DNA of 64,000 nt, taken from Humulus lupulus. Lineage: Eukaryota > Streptophyta > Magnoliopsida > Rosales > Cannabaceae. Both the position numbers and the translations under genes were made by a program. A model generated the notes under the pieces. The model saw nothing but the letters and a program-made list of their open reading frames with translations, did no database searches and had not been told where the DNA came from. The stretch covers positions 99,659,868 through 99,723,867 of the forward strand of contig NC_084797.1 of assembly GCF_963169125.1 (NCBI RefSeq). Reading direction: 5' to 3'. Positions 46,912 through 58,127 of the stretch are shown in pieces (within the stretch, counting starts at the first letter, position 1; each line of letters starts with the position of its first letter).

Positions 46912-47456
46912 TTGGTCCCGAAGCTGTTAGAAAAGCTCAGGAAGCAGTAGCGTTGATTAGGAAGTGTATGCTCGTTGCTCAGAGCCATCAGAAAAGTTAT
47001 GCGGATGCCAAGCGGCATGATGTGGAATTTAAAGATGGAGATCAAGTCTTCCAAAGGATATCACCTATGAAAGGTGTGAAGCAGTTTGGGAAGAAAGACA
47101 AGCTTAGTCCCCAGTTTATAGGTCCTTTCGAGATATTCAACAAAGTGGGAGCAGTTGCATATAGATTAGCCCTACCACCAGCTCTAGCAGATAGCCACAA
47201 TGTGTTCCACATCTCGATGCTACGAAAGTATGTGTCAGACCCATCTCACGTCCTCAAGTACGATATGATAGCACTCCAGAAAGACTTGAGTTACGAGGAA
47301 TGACCAGTTAGCATCCTAGACAGAGGGATGAAGCAGTTACGGTCCAAGAGTTTTCCTATAGTTAAAGTCCTATGGAGTAATAGTTCTGAACGAGAGGCAA
47401 CGTTGGAGTTGGAGGAGGACATGTTAGCCCGGTATCCGGAATTGTTTGGTAAGTAA
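46912..47456 (+). pseudogene. Chromovirus integrase C-terminus
   Basis: Continues from 40918: LGPEAVRKAQEAVALIRKCM, HQKSYADAKRHDVEFKDGDQ, KLSPQFIGPFEIFNKVGAVA, HNVFHISMLRKYVSDPSHVL, then one stop after SYEE, and in the same frame PVSILDRGMKQLRSKSFPIV and LARYPELFGK before the final stop. This is the usual end of plant Tekay-type chromoviruses. A purine-rich tract (taggggagaa) follows at about 47481. Confidence 0.88.
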
Positions 47457-48258
47457 ATTTTGAGGACGAAATTATTTTTAGTAGGGGAGAATTTTAAGTA
47501 GTAGTAGTAGTATGATAGTTACTGTGGATTATGGTTCAAGCCGGGACTTAGTTGAACACTCGTAGCAACACTTAATTTTATAAGTTTAACCTATAGTTTA
47601 AGAATATTAATTATAACATAAGGTTTGAATAATATAGCTGATTATAAAGATGTCATTTATTATACTATAAGTGTTGACACGGTTCTTCGCCAACAGGTAA
47701 TTAAGAAATGAAGAGAAAGGGATTAGTGCTAAATGTGAACCGAAACAAATATAAGATCTTAGAAAAGGAAAGAGGTGACACAAGACACGTTTTTTGAGTG
47801 GTTCAAAGGTTAAAATCATTCTACTCCACTAGTCAGTATTATTGCTCTATACTGGATATTTGATTACAGGGCCTTTTTTACAATAGAGAATCCAACCCTT
47901 ATTAAGTCCCAGGGTCTCCATATTTATAGGAGAAGGCACCTGGGAGTTGGTAAGAAGGTCATCCCGTGACCCTCTTATCTATCACATCAACTCTGTGACA
48001 TTCATGATTAATTCCTAAACCTGACACATAAGTATGGTCAAATCGATAGGTAAGGAGATAATGGGCCGCACGGCCCAACCCAGTCGTGGGTGTCTGAATA
48101 CGCACATTCCTGCTGCGTGTCCGAGAAGTCAGGGGCATATCAGACATGTGATGTCTGATATATGCACGTTTACCTTGCGTGTGTTGACTTTACAAAGGGT
48201 CATAGCCTTCATACTCAGTTCGTACCGCGAGCTGGATACTTAACTCGACCATAGGCCT

Positions 48259-48510
48259 TCAGAATCCGAGGTCAAGTCTTGTGCAATCTTGGCGAACCCT
48301 TGAGTCTCCTCGAGCTAAGTAGGTACGACCTAATGACAGAAGCTCCTGCTCCACCACCTCAAAGAAGGAATCGGGGGCGACCTCGACCTCCTGCTCCACC
48401 GCCGGCCCAAAGTTGGGGATTGGGGAGTCCGGCATCACCGCCTTTCCTTTGTCCTGCTGTGAGGCCGAGCTGCTGACGGTCTTCTTGGGAGCATTCCTTT
48501 TCGGTGCCAT
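48259..48510 (-). CDS. 83-aa ORF in the left arm (antisense-ORF 5' exon fused to LTR)
   Basis: Starts MAPKRNAPKKTVSSSASQQD and passes EQEVEVAPDSFFEVVEQ. From about LLSLG on, the codons lie in LTR U3 sequence, so the C-terminal third is LTR read as protein. Upstream on the same strand are a TATA box (TATATAAA at 48853-48860), a leader, an intron donor (GTAAGT at 48628-48623) and an acceptor (gttag, ending 48519) just before the ATG. This is a gene-like 5' end, not a random frame. By position beside the polypurine tract it matches the antisense additional ORF of Tat elements. Product function unknown; whether it is expressed is unknown. Confidence 0.5.
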   Translation of the reverse strand: MAPKRNAPKKTVSSSASQQDKGKAVMPDSPIPNFGPAVEQEVEVAPDSFFEVVEQELLSLGRTYLARGDSRVRQDCTRLDLGF

Positions 48511-48852
48511 CTGGTCGCCTAACGAACAAAAGAAAACATTTCAGAAAAGGCGACCCAAGCGTGAGGAAAAATCAAATGTTATTTGCACGAGCTGAGGTAA
48601 GCCCAGCCCGTGGAGAGTGGAAACTTACAGTGTTTGACTGGGAGGTGGATGAAGGTATTTCCTGGGTGAAAGCTTCGTTGGAGTACCGGCCTCCAAAGCT
48701 TTGAAGAATCTTGGCGTCTGAGCCTCTTGAACGCTGAGTATAGCAGTCATAGAGAAGAGGGTTTTTTCGTCTGAGATGAAAAGAGAAGAAGAAGAGAAAT
48801 TCGGAAAAATTTCGAATGAAAGGGTGGCCCGTGCGTAGGGTGGCCACCCCTT

Positions 48853-48860
48853 TTTATATA
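48853..48860 (-). promoter_or_regulatory. TATA box of the antisense ORF in the inverted-repeat element
   Basis: TATATAAA on the minus strand followed by aaggggtgg, 343 bp before the ATG at 48510, with a leader and one intron between. It lies in the spacer, which is present only once, so only the left-arm ORF has this promoter. Confidence 0.55.
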
Positions 48861-49105
48861 CGTGAAGGGTCAAGTGTAGAGGGTCGTTGGATGGCCCTGA
48901 TGAGGGATCCGAGGCCCTCCACTCGAAATACGGAACGACGGCTGAGCATAGGCTAGGCCATTAAATGCGGTTCTCGTAAGACGTACCGTCACCAACCACG
49001 ATGTTCCACGTATCAGGCGCCTGCGTAAGAGGTGGAATATGAAGAGTTCATGGGGAAGCCTAAAAGCCCCTACTGTGGTCTTACCCGACGTGGCATACCA
49101 CGAGC

Positions 49106-49123
49106 AGGGGCTTGGGGGGCAGA
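49106..49123 (+). other. Polypurine tract before a rearranged LTR
   Basis: aggggcttggggggcaga lies directly before tgtacaccctatttttccca at 49124, which corresponds to the U3 start tgtacgccctggttttccc of the family T solo LTR at 12657. After about 30 bp the LTR sequence breaks into the inverted copy of the antisense-ORF intron. Confidence 0.75.
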
Positions 49124-49263
49124 TGTACACCCTATTTTTCCCACCGCGTGGTCCCACTCTCCACGGGTTGGGCTTACCTCAGCTCGTGCAAATAACATTT
49201 GATTTTTCCTCACGCTTGGGTCGCCTTTTCTGAAATGTTTTCTTTTGTTCGTTAGGCGACCAG

Positions 49264-49515
49264 ATGGCACCGAAAAAGAACGCTCCCAAGAAGACCGTCA
49301 GCAGCTCGGCCTCACAGCAGGACAAAGGAAAGGCGGTGATGCCGGACTCCCCAATCCCCAACTTTGGGCCGGCGATGGAGCAGGAGGTCGAGGTCGCCCC
49401 CGATGCCTTCTTTGAGGTGGTGGAGCAGGAGCTTCTGTCATTAGGTCGTACCTACTTAGCTCGAGGAGACTCAAGGGTTCGCCAAGATTGCACAAGACTT
49501 GACCCCGGATTCTGA
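49264..49515 (+). CDS. 83-aa ORF in the right arm, inverted copy
   Basis: The mirror copy of 48259-48510: MAPKKNAPKKTVSSSASQQD, EQEVEVAPDAFFEVVEQ and the same LTR-encoded tail. The two copies differ at few residues (R/K, V/M, S/A, L/P). The intron-acceptor-like ttcgttag precedes it, but the promoter and first exon are not repeated here; upstream lies only about 30 bp of LTR and the polypurine tract. It probably has no promoter of its own. Confidence 0.4.
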   Translation: MAPKKNAPKKTVSSSASQQDKGKAVMPDSPIPNFGPAMEQEVEVAPDAFFEVVEQELLSLGRTYLARGDSRVRQDCTRLDPGF

Positions 49516-52349
49516 AGGCCTATGGTCGAGTTAAGTATCCAGCTCGCGGTACGAACTGAGTATGAAGGCTATGACCCTTTGTAAAGTCAAGACACGCAAG
49601 ATAAACATGCATATATCAGACATCACATGTCTGATATGCCCCTGACTTCTCGGACACGCAGCAGGAACGTGCGTATTCAGACACCCACGACTGGGTTGGG
49701 CCGTGCGGCCCATTATCTCCTTACCTATCGATTTGACCATACTTATGTGTCAGGTTTAGGAATTAATCATGAATGTCACAGAGTTGATGTGATAGATAAG
49801 AGGGTCACGGGATGACCTTCTTACCAACTCCCAGGTGCCTTATCCTATAAATATGGTGACCCTGGGACTTAATAAGGGTTGGATTCTCTATTGTAAAAAA
49901 AGGCCCTGTAATCAAATATCCAGTATAGAGCAATAATACTGACTAGTGGAGTAGAAGGATTTTAACCTTTGAACCACTCAAAAAACGTGTTTGGTGTCAC
50001 CTCTTTCCTTATCTAAGATCTTATATCTGTTTCGGTTCACATTTAGCACTAATCCCTTTCTCTTCATTTCTTAATTACCTATTGGCAAAGAACCGCGTCA
50101 ACAATAAGGTTTAGATATATTAATAAGATCATGACACTTGTCGTGTGCATGTTTATTTAAGGATTTAATTATAGTTTAAATAAAAGAAAGTTCAAGAAAG
50201 CTCTAGAATCTTCCAAGACCATTAAGAGCATGGCATTTGTCACAATCTTGTTTATTTGAGGATTTAAGCATTTTAAGTGGATAATTCAAAAATAGAAGTT
50301 TCTAGAAGCTCTAGACTCTTCCAGAACTTGCTGGAATATCGTATTACTCAGTCAAACCTGATTAATCAATTCAAATTATGCTGAAAAAGTGCAATTACGT
50401 GATTAATATATTCACGTATGTCGATATATCGCAGCATAGGGGCCGATATATCGCCACACGGGAGATATGAAAAACACGTCGATGTTGCACGAACGATCGA
50501 ACCAGCCTCGGGAATACTGGGAGAGGTGATATATCGCCTATAGGGGCAATATATCGGCCCCACCTATGTATTTTTGAAAGCTCAGTTTTTCAATTTTAAA
50601 AATAGCTTTAACCTCTTGACCAGCCTCTGAACATTTTGACCGAGTCTTCAACACCTGTTGAACGAATATTCAAATATTATTCAATTAATACTCGTTATTT
50701 TTATTCAAGCTGAAAGGAGATAGTTCACTCCTTGAACTCTATAAATAGGACCTAGTACCCAGCCATTTTTCTCATTCTTCAAGCTGTGTTCAGAGCCTTC
50801 AAGATGCTAGGGTTACTATAGAGTGATAAACACTTGGGTTGGGATAAAAGCTTTATCATCTTAAGCTTTATAAACACTTGGGAAGTGAGATTTATAGTGT
50901 GTTTTCAATATCAAGGTGTAGTTTGGTTCTAGTACATTCAAAGGTATTCCTAATCTTAAGTTCATTTCTGTATGTTTCTTTAGTTTCCTTTAGTTTTCTT
51001 TACTCAAATCCTAACTCGTTGTTTCCATTCTTGGTTAGGTATTTAAGTTCTTTGAACTTAAAGTTTCTTTTCAGTAAATCTTCTCTTGCTGGTTTAGTTC
51101 ATTTCTTTATCATCTCTTTCTTTACAAATACTCACATTCTTATTGTTGGTTTTAGGAGTGTTACAAATCCCGTCCTTGTTCTCATATATCCCAGTATTGG
51201 TAAGGAAAATAGGATAGAATTTTTATATGATATGTTATGCTTATGTTATGTTATCTTATGTTCACATTATGTATAGTATATAGTCCTTGGGCATATGACT
51301 TGTCTAGCTAGCAAGCCCCAAAAATTTATGGGCATATGACTTGCTTAGTTAGCAAGCCCCACAAATCTATGGGCATATGACTTGCTTAGTTAACAAGCCC
51401 CAAGAGGTATAATGGCCATGGTAGATTATAGAATATATATTTGATAGTATATGTTTATGATATAGTTTTATGAATATGCTTATATGTGTTAGTAGATTTT
51501 TCCTTGCTGGGCATTAGGCTCATTCCTTTATTTTTATTTATGCAGGAAAATAGTTATGGCGACGGAAGGATTCTTGGAAACTTGGTTTGTGTATTAAGGA
51601 TGAAGGGATTCGATGGACTGCGTGAACGATACGAGGACGACGTCATTTTAGTCTCTTTAAATTATGTTTTTATGTATTTTTCGCATTTAGTTTTGTAAAC
51701 AATTTCCTTTAGTCTAAAGTTATGTTTTATTTTTAAAACAATGGGATCCCATACCCCGCATTTTGTGTATTTCATTATTTACTTTGGAGTTTTTAATAAA
51801 GTTGTGAATGTTTCTTATGTATGTTTTCTCCAAAATAGTAGTTAGGTCTAGTAGTTTTAATGGTCCAAGGTCTTAGAATTAGTTGGGTCATTACATTAGT
51901 GGAGGTACTTTGCATGCTGAGAGTATGTAGAACTGGACTAGATGTGTTTTGTTAATACTTGTTTAAACACCGTTTCACAGTATTAATAAAAAACAATGAT
52001 GATCATATACACGGTGTTCTTAATCCTGAGGTTACGATGAACTCCTATATATGTCATCTGATCCTTTGATTCATGCATTATGGTTTGGGGACTCAATGAT
52101 GTGTATGGTTGGGGACGTAGTTTAACATATATGAAATCTATACCTTTTTGTAGATTGAATAATTTGGGGTTAGTCTGACCTACCCTAAGGCGTTCCATTA
52201 ACTTTTCAAATTAATTTATCATGGATTAGTATATTTTTATGTGTTTTTATATGTTGCATTCATGCATCATATTTACTTTTCTAGATAAAATCTGATATTT
52301 ATTATATGTTTTAATGCATTATATTTTATTTATTTATTTCCACCAACAA

Positions 52350-52742
52350 ATGGTTAATCCTCTTAATCCTGGTCTTGTACTTGAAAACGTGGGAAATCAA
52401 ACCTACCTCATTAACAAACTCTTGGAAATGATTCCATTTAATCTTAACCACATGAGAAGTTGGTACGATAGGATTCATATTGCCTTCAGAACACAAAACT
52501 TGTATGGTTCGATCTATGATCTACCACCAGAGGAACCAAGTTTTTCATCTAGCTTTGATGAACATGAAAAATATGGTGAATGGATGAGATCGAATCACCT
52601 AGCACGTCAATGCATGTTATCGACCATGCATGGCGACATTAAAGAAAGATATATGATTATTGAAACTGCGTACGAGATGTGGGCCATGATAAAGGATGAT
52701 GTTATATCACATGCTCAATTTTTGAAATGCGAGGTAAATTAG
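52350..52742 (+). pseudogene. Copia gag-like fragment (outer copia element)
   Basis: 130 codons from MVNPLNPGLVLENVGNQ, with the order of a copia gag N-terminus (MRSWYDRIHIAFRTQNLYG, EWMRSNHLARQCMLSTMHGD, ETAYEMWAMIKDDV) and a stop at 52740-52742. The rest of gag, including the zinc knuckle, is not found. It is shorter than a full gag. Confidence 0.65.
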
Positions 52743-54280
52743 ATTTACTCAAAAACCCTTCTTTAATATTTTTGAATGCTTGATTCGAAATTATGTCACT
52801 AATAATACTTTTCATGTGTTCTTGTTTTCAAGGATACATAAATCTTTTTGAGAAAAAGAGTAGTTGCATTGAAACCAAAGCGAAGAAAAAATGATGAAGA
52901 CAATTGAATAAAGAAAAGATTAGTTTAGAAATTTATTTTGTATAGTTTAAAACAATTTAATTTTTTTCATTTTGAAATAGTTGATTTTCATTATGAAAGA
53001 AATTAATAAGTTCTTTTTCTAGAAACTATATTTTTAGATCCCTTATTTGATGAATGAACAAGTTTAGTATTTCTTTTGAATAATAAATTCAGTTGTTAGT
53101 TTTTGAAATATACTTATTCCACCTATTTCATCAATGAGTATAAATAATCATTATGAATTATTCATTATTTTGCAAATCATAGATATATGTGAAATATATA
53201 TGTGAATTATTTAAGAAAATTGGTTTGTAATTAATTAGACACATAAAACAAATAAAATACAATCTTTTATTACAACCATTCAATGGTTCTCTCCCTATTT
53301 ATATAGTCTGTTAATTAAAATTAACCAAAAACCTTTCTTTAATAAAGGCTCGAAAATCACATAATCATTTAGCTAATACATAGAGATGTATGTTGAACCT
53401 TTTAATGTTCAAAGCTAAAGGAAATAATAAATAGTAAGTCAATATTGATTGACATCTATTTTAGAAATGTTTAACTTTGATAAAATGCAAAGAAAATTTC
53501 TAGAAATTTTTATGCAACATTCAAAGTAAAGTCACTTAGAGACTTGTTTGATCTGATTAAAAGGAAGTCTAAACTCGAATTTGGAGTTCAAGTAATTTGC
53601 ATGTGAACTTGGAATTCAAACCCAACCCACATACAACTAGAATGCTAATCAAAATTAGTATTTTGAAAATGGAATATAATCATATTAGATCAAATTAAAT
53701 AGATAATGAGTAGTCATTATCATCTTTATTATTTCTATAATTTTAACACTTGTTATACTCAGTACATGGTTGATTGTACAACATCAAAGACTTAGAAATT
53801 GGGATTCACAAGTGGTTGTGTGAATGAAAAATTGAAAATTTTCCATAAAGTCATTTAGTGAAACAATTTAATAATCATAAAAGATTACAAAAAAGTTTGT
53901 ATCTCTTTAAATGCTACTTTAATGAAGCATGATTATTATAATCACTATATTTTCTAGTTAAGTTGTACGAGAAATAATGACTACAAGTCAAGTATGCGAG
54001 TTCCTAATAATTAACAATTATAAAACTAAAGAACATCACAAATTATGTAAAGCATTGTTGTAGTGGGAGTGTTAGTTTACAAATGTAAAGATAGTTTAAT
54101 TGTGTGTAACACAGTCTAATTATACTTCATTCACATACTAGTATATGAAATGAAAAAAGTTTTTACAGAAAACAATGGTTGAAACACCATGAATCAAGAA
54201 ATGGAATTTGGAATTCTATGATATCTAGACTCTTGAACATCCAACTAAAGTTCAATGAACTTCTGTTTGAAACACGATAT
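52743..54280. other. Decayed internal region of the outer copia element
   Basis: AT-rich and stop-rich. No frame with clear protease or integrase motifs could be read; this is where the rest of gag, protease and integrase would be expected. It may be deleted or too decayed. Confidence 0.5.
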
Positions 54281-55534
54281 TCAAGATGAAGAGGAGAATA
54301 GAGAAAAGTACAGACTTTTCAAAGTTAAGTTAATAGCCAAAGGCTATGAACAGAAAGAAGAATTTATTACTTGAATAAATATCTTCTACTGTAACCAAAC
54401 TTGAATATGTTTACAGGCTCTTATCCAGTGCTTTATGCATGGATTATGAGATTAATTTAAATGAATGTCTAAGTAGTCTTTACTAGAATGACTGACATGA
54501 TAAAATCATTTGAAGATCTTGACCAAAAAGATTCTGTTGTGATTCTTATTCTTAATATTGATAACGTTCTAATCATTAGGAATGATGTAGAGATATCGTC
54601 AATAGAAAAGAAATGGTTAGCTGAACATTTCTAAATATTAGATTTAGAAAAGCCAAGAATGTTCTGTACATTCAATTTCGTAGAGATTGAAAGAACAATC
54701 CTTAGGCTCTATCTCAAGCAAATTATATAGATAAGAAGCTTAAATACTTTAGTTTACAAAATCCAAGAAAGGTTTTTTGCCTTCCCGGTAAGGAGGGTGT
54801 ATTATCTAAATAATAAATGTCCATTTATTCTTTTACTAGAAAAGAGGACATGAGACATCATTCCTACAACTCAGTGATAGACTGTTTAATGTATCTAATG
54901 TTATATTTTTGAATTGATATTTGTTAAACGGTGGGAATAGTCAGCAGTTGTCAATCCATTATGGATTGAGTCGTTGAATAATTATAAGGACTTAGTTTTG
55001 AGTATCTTAAATATAATAGAGATTATATGTACGTGCATTTAGGCAAAGACCTGAAATCCCAATGGATGATCTGATATTAAATCTTCAAAGATTGATATCA
55101 GAATCAGCTTCCATAACTGTGGAGGAAACACATTAATCTTGAAATGTGTTAGACATTTCAGATTTATATGTTTTACCACAAAAGCCGATATATAACAACT
55201 ACGAGTAGTTAAATAGGCTACTTGATTAAGTTAAGTTCTTTGACATTCTGGAAATGTTATCAGACTAGGATAAACAGCTAGCATCTCATTGTGAAAGCAA
55301 TGGAGATACAACTATTCTAGAAGAACTAGAAATCATGAAAGGGTAAAGTACATAAAATGAAGTATCATTGAATACAAGACAATTTTACATAATTGATGTA
55401 ATAATCTTGAAGATAACTTCAAAGCAGTTTCTTACAAAACTGTTGCAAAAACTTTGTTAGACAAAATCGGTTAGGAGAATATGATTGACATATTGAAAGA
55501 GATGCCTCAATTTGCTTTAGGGCAAGTGGGAGAT
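54281..55534 (+). pseudogene. Decayed copia RT-RNase H
   Basis: Short readable pieces in copia order: YRLFKVKLIAKGYEQKEEF near 54310 (usual form RLVAKGYTQKEGID), VVILILNIDNVLIIRNDVE near 54540 (YVDD region, here NIDN), EKKWLAEHF, then DMRHHSYN near 54850 and a tail to the polypurine tract aagtgggagat at 55525-55534. Many stops and shifts. The RT active site Asp pair is lost. Older than the copia element at 40924. Confidence 0.65.
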
Positions 55535-57738
55535 TGTTGGGAATAGTGTCATTAAAGAAATTGTAGTTGACAAATGTTTTAAATGAAATAAATAATTGAA
55601 TTGAATTATTATATATATATATAGACTATGTCCGATATTATATGATATTATTAAGTGAAATCAGAAAATTTCAAAGTTTATGTATGTGGTCTTAATCTCA
55701 TATTGGTATGGGAGGATCAAAATTAAGATAATAAACTTAAATAGTTCGCAGTAAAATAAAGTTATGGAATCTTTAGATTAATTACCGCTAGTACGGTCCA
55801 CTAGTATTATGAATACATGTGACCTAGATCCAGGTTACTAGTGTAGTATGACACTTTAGTGGAGGTACTTTGCATGCTGAGAGTATGTAGAACTAGACCA
55901 TATTTTCTTTGTTAATACTTGTTTAAACATTGTTTCATGGTATTAATCAAACACATCAAACGATGATCATATACATGATGATCTTAATCCTAAGGTTATT
56001 ATGAAATCCTATATATGTCAATTGATCCTTAGATTCACGCGTTAAGGTTTGGGGACTCAATGATGTGTATGGTTGGGGACGTAATTTAACAGATATGGAA
56101 TCTATACCTTCTTATAGATTGAATAATGGTTTCCTATTGGGTTGACTTTTGGAATTGAAAAGGTTATGAGCGCTCACGTTGCAAACTTGTTGTGACTTAA
56201 CCTTCACTAGTAAAGTCAATGTTACTCTATGAACAAGATATAGCTAAAAGGGTAAAACGATAATTTTATTCCATTTTAATTATGAACCGTTAATAGAGGA
56301 TTAACTATGTGTGTAATGATAATATCAATGGGCACTTTATTCTTAATAAAGTACTCAGTAAATATATGTCTATAATTATCAAGAGTTCAATCTCATATTT
56401 TTAGTGGAGTAATCATGAGATTAATAAATATGTTTATTTAATCAAATTGCTTTGATTAATAATGTAATATTTATTGGAGCTTGATATTATAGGTCCATAG
56501 GTCCCCAAGGTGACTCTATCAACATCATATCAAAGTAAGAGTTGATACAAGGGTATAACTGTAATTTGAGAAGAATTTCATTCTTCGGGTCAAGTATGCA
56601 ATTATATGCTAATTGAGGTTGAATAATTCATTTAGAATTAATTATTAATTTCGAAAATATATCTATTAATTTAAATATATAAATATTCCAATTATATATA
56701 TAAATAAATTAATTTTTTAAATTAATTATTTTATTTGAGTGGGTTGGTAAGTCAAAAATAGTTTTTAATTTATTGAATTTTAAAAGATGATGATAATGAT
56801 GATCATCAATTTGAATTTTGAATTTTGAAATATGGTTGTCATCTTTTCCTTAAAAAGATTAACACCTTATTTTGTGGGAGATTGGTTTTAATTAAATAAT
56901 TAAATAAAATAAAAATGTAAAATCTCTGAAAAGGGAATAACAGTACATGCGTGTACCACTTGTACTAATATTGTATTAGTATTGTTTTTATTTTATTTAT
57001 TTAATTATTTAAAAATTTAAAAATAGTTTTTTCAAATATGGTAAGTTAGATATTTACCTAAAATCAAATCCTATCATCATAATTATAATATATTTATATT
57101 ACTATTATTATTATGAATAATAAGGTAATATGAATCTCTATATATATGATATAGAAGAAGAAGAGAAAAACAGCGAAAAATACACAAGAAAAATACATCA
57201 GACACAACACAATTCACAATTCAGAATAGTTCTCAGAAGTTTTTGTTAGACAAAAACTTTCTCTTTCTTCTTCTTTATTCTAGTCATTCTCAGACCATAA
57301 TACAAGTTCTCATGCGTTGAGAAATACTTGTGATTCCTAAAATACAAACTCATGTTCTCTATGTGCCCACACACATCTTGAGGTGTAGAGAACACTCCGG
57401 AAGATCGAGGTTTGAGTGCTCAAATATTTGGATAGGAAGATCAATAAAAATACAAAAAGATTCAATGACACTTGATAGGCTTCAAGAGGTAAAAATTGAT
57501 GTTCTTGATTTTTTGTGTGTTTATATACTCTATATAAATATATTGTATATTTGTATACATATTTGTTGCATGATTAATAGTATTGTATGATAATGTTTTT
57601 GGATTATTTTCTTGGTCATATAAATTGTTTATATGATTAATGAATTTTTTTTTATTGTTGTTGTTTTGTTATTCATAAACAACAATGGATCCACCACGCA
57701 TGAGTTTTCACTTCGTGCTCTCAAATGGTTTTCCAACA
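55535..57738 (+). repeat. 3' LTR of the outer copia element
   Basis: 2,204 bp, tgttgggaatag to ttttccaaca, followed by TSD ctatg. The first about 580 bp match the split 5' LTR (35302-35614 and 51901-52164), for example tgtccgatattatatgat, agttcgcagtaaaataaag and gtatggttggggacg. It shows the chromovirus target site before insertion. Confidence 0.85.
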
Positions 57739-58127
57739 CTATGTGGTGCAGGTAAGGGAAAAGGAAAGCTTGACCAGCCATGAGTTGGAGATCTTCGGTG
57801 GTGGCGTGTACATATGTGACTGCTCGTCCATCACGACCGAGGATATTCCAAAGGAACTAGGGCTATATTCCTTATTTTGCCGCTTAGGTCGGTCGATTGT
57901 AACTTTTGATGTATATACACCCTTTTAAACGTTGTTTGTAATATTTTGGGATCCCATGTATGTATTAAACTCTTTAATGAAAAGTCAATGGTTCCTTGAC
58001 CAAAAATTTTAACCCTAACCCTTGACATTAACCCTAGTTACACGTTTATGACAAAATGACTTGATTAGAAAGTCTCACACTATTTAAAGTAAACAGTGTA
58101 ACGATCCTGGATTAGGAGGACGTTACA

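Larger units (their letters stand above)
47672..50103. mobile_element. Inverted-repeat retroelement with U5 ends on both sides, TSD ataag
   Basis: TSD ataag at 47667-47671 and 50104-50108; the uninterrupted target (actataaggtttagata) is at about 36053. The left arm (47672-48620) and right arm (49154-50103) are long inverted repeats of about 950 bp around a spacer of about 533 bp. Each arm is the R-U5 and most of U3 of the family T LTR, fused to a short coding piece. Both outer ends are therefore LTR 3' (U5) ends: tgttgacacgg on the left, ccgcgtcaaca on the right. A normal element would begin tgtac at the left. At the right, a polypurine tract (aggggcttggggggcaga, 49106-49123) and an LTR start (tgtacaccc, 49124) precede the right arm. 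Confidence 0.85.
35615..51895 (+). mobile_element. Ty3/gypsy chromovirus (Tekay-like), internally deleted, TSD ttagt
   Basis: TSD ttagt at 35610-35614 and 51896-51900, in the 5' LTR of the copia element; the intact target (gacactttagtggaggtac) is visible in that copia's 3' LTR near 55851. 5' LTR sequence occupies 35615-36871, a second diverged LTR copy 36872-about 38300, then pol without gag, protease or RT (38313-38878, 40478-40923, 46912-47456), a polypurine tract (about 47481-47492) and the 3' LTR from about 47493 to 51895. Three later insertions split it. Confidence 0.87.
47493..51895 (+). repeat. 3' LTR of the chromovirus, split
   Basis: LTR sequence at 47493-47671 and 50109-51895. The first about 35 bp, present at 35615, are missing: the polypurine tract gaa runs straight into ttttaagtagtag. 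It ends gggtcattaca, followed by ttagt. It has a TATA box near 50739 and keeps the distal part (ccttgctgggcattaggctc near 51504) that both 5' copies lack. The inverted-repeat element lies at 47672-50103. Confidence 0.82.
33800..57738 (+). mobile_element. Ty1/copia element with 2.2 kb 3' LTR, degenerate, TSD ctatg
   Basis: TSD ctatg at 33795-33799 and 57739-57743. The 3' LTR is 55535-57738. The 5' LTR is broken into 33800-33809, 35302-35614 and 51901-about 52164 by two insertions, and lacks its last about 1.6 kb together with the PBS. A gag-like frame follows at 52350-52742, then very decayed pol to 55530, then a polypurine tract (aagtgggagat) before the 3' LTR. The RT remnants resemble the Angela/SIRE group, but the lineage call is tentative. 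Confidence 0.85.
31490..58127 (+). mobile_element. Solo LTR, Tekay-like, in the Tat RT gene; itself split
   Basis: Starts tgtaatgtcc at 31490 and ends gacgttaca at 58127. The flanks ggtta (31485-31489) and ggata (58128-58132) are a TSD with one mismatch, and the RT frame reads across the site. The LTR itself is 31490-33799 plus 57744-58127; the gap is the copia element at 33800-57738. It has no PBS, PPT or coding region, so it is a solo LTR of about 2.5 kb allowing for the 197-bp tandem duplication at 33438-33831. Shares the ccttggctcacgggtgct and gtggtgcaggtaag landmarks with the LTR at 1-870. Confidence 0.88.

Noticed and set aside
47672..50103. DNA transposon with terminal inverted repeats
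   Set aside because: The arms match LTR R-U5 and U3 sequence with TATA box, a polypurine tract is present, ends are TG/CA and the TSD is 5 bp. All fit a retroelement origin.
57330..58028. Short frames of 60-90 codons around the end of the copia 3' LTR
   Set aside because: They span LTR boundaries and have no similarity to known domains that I recognise.
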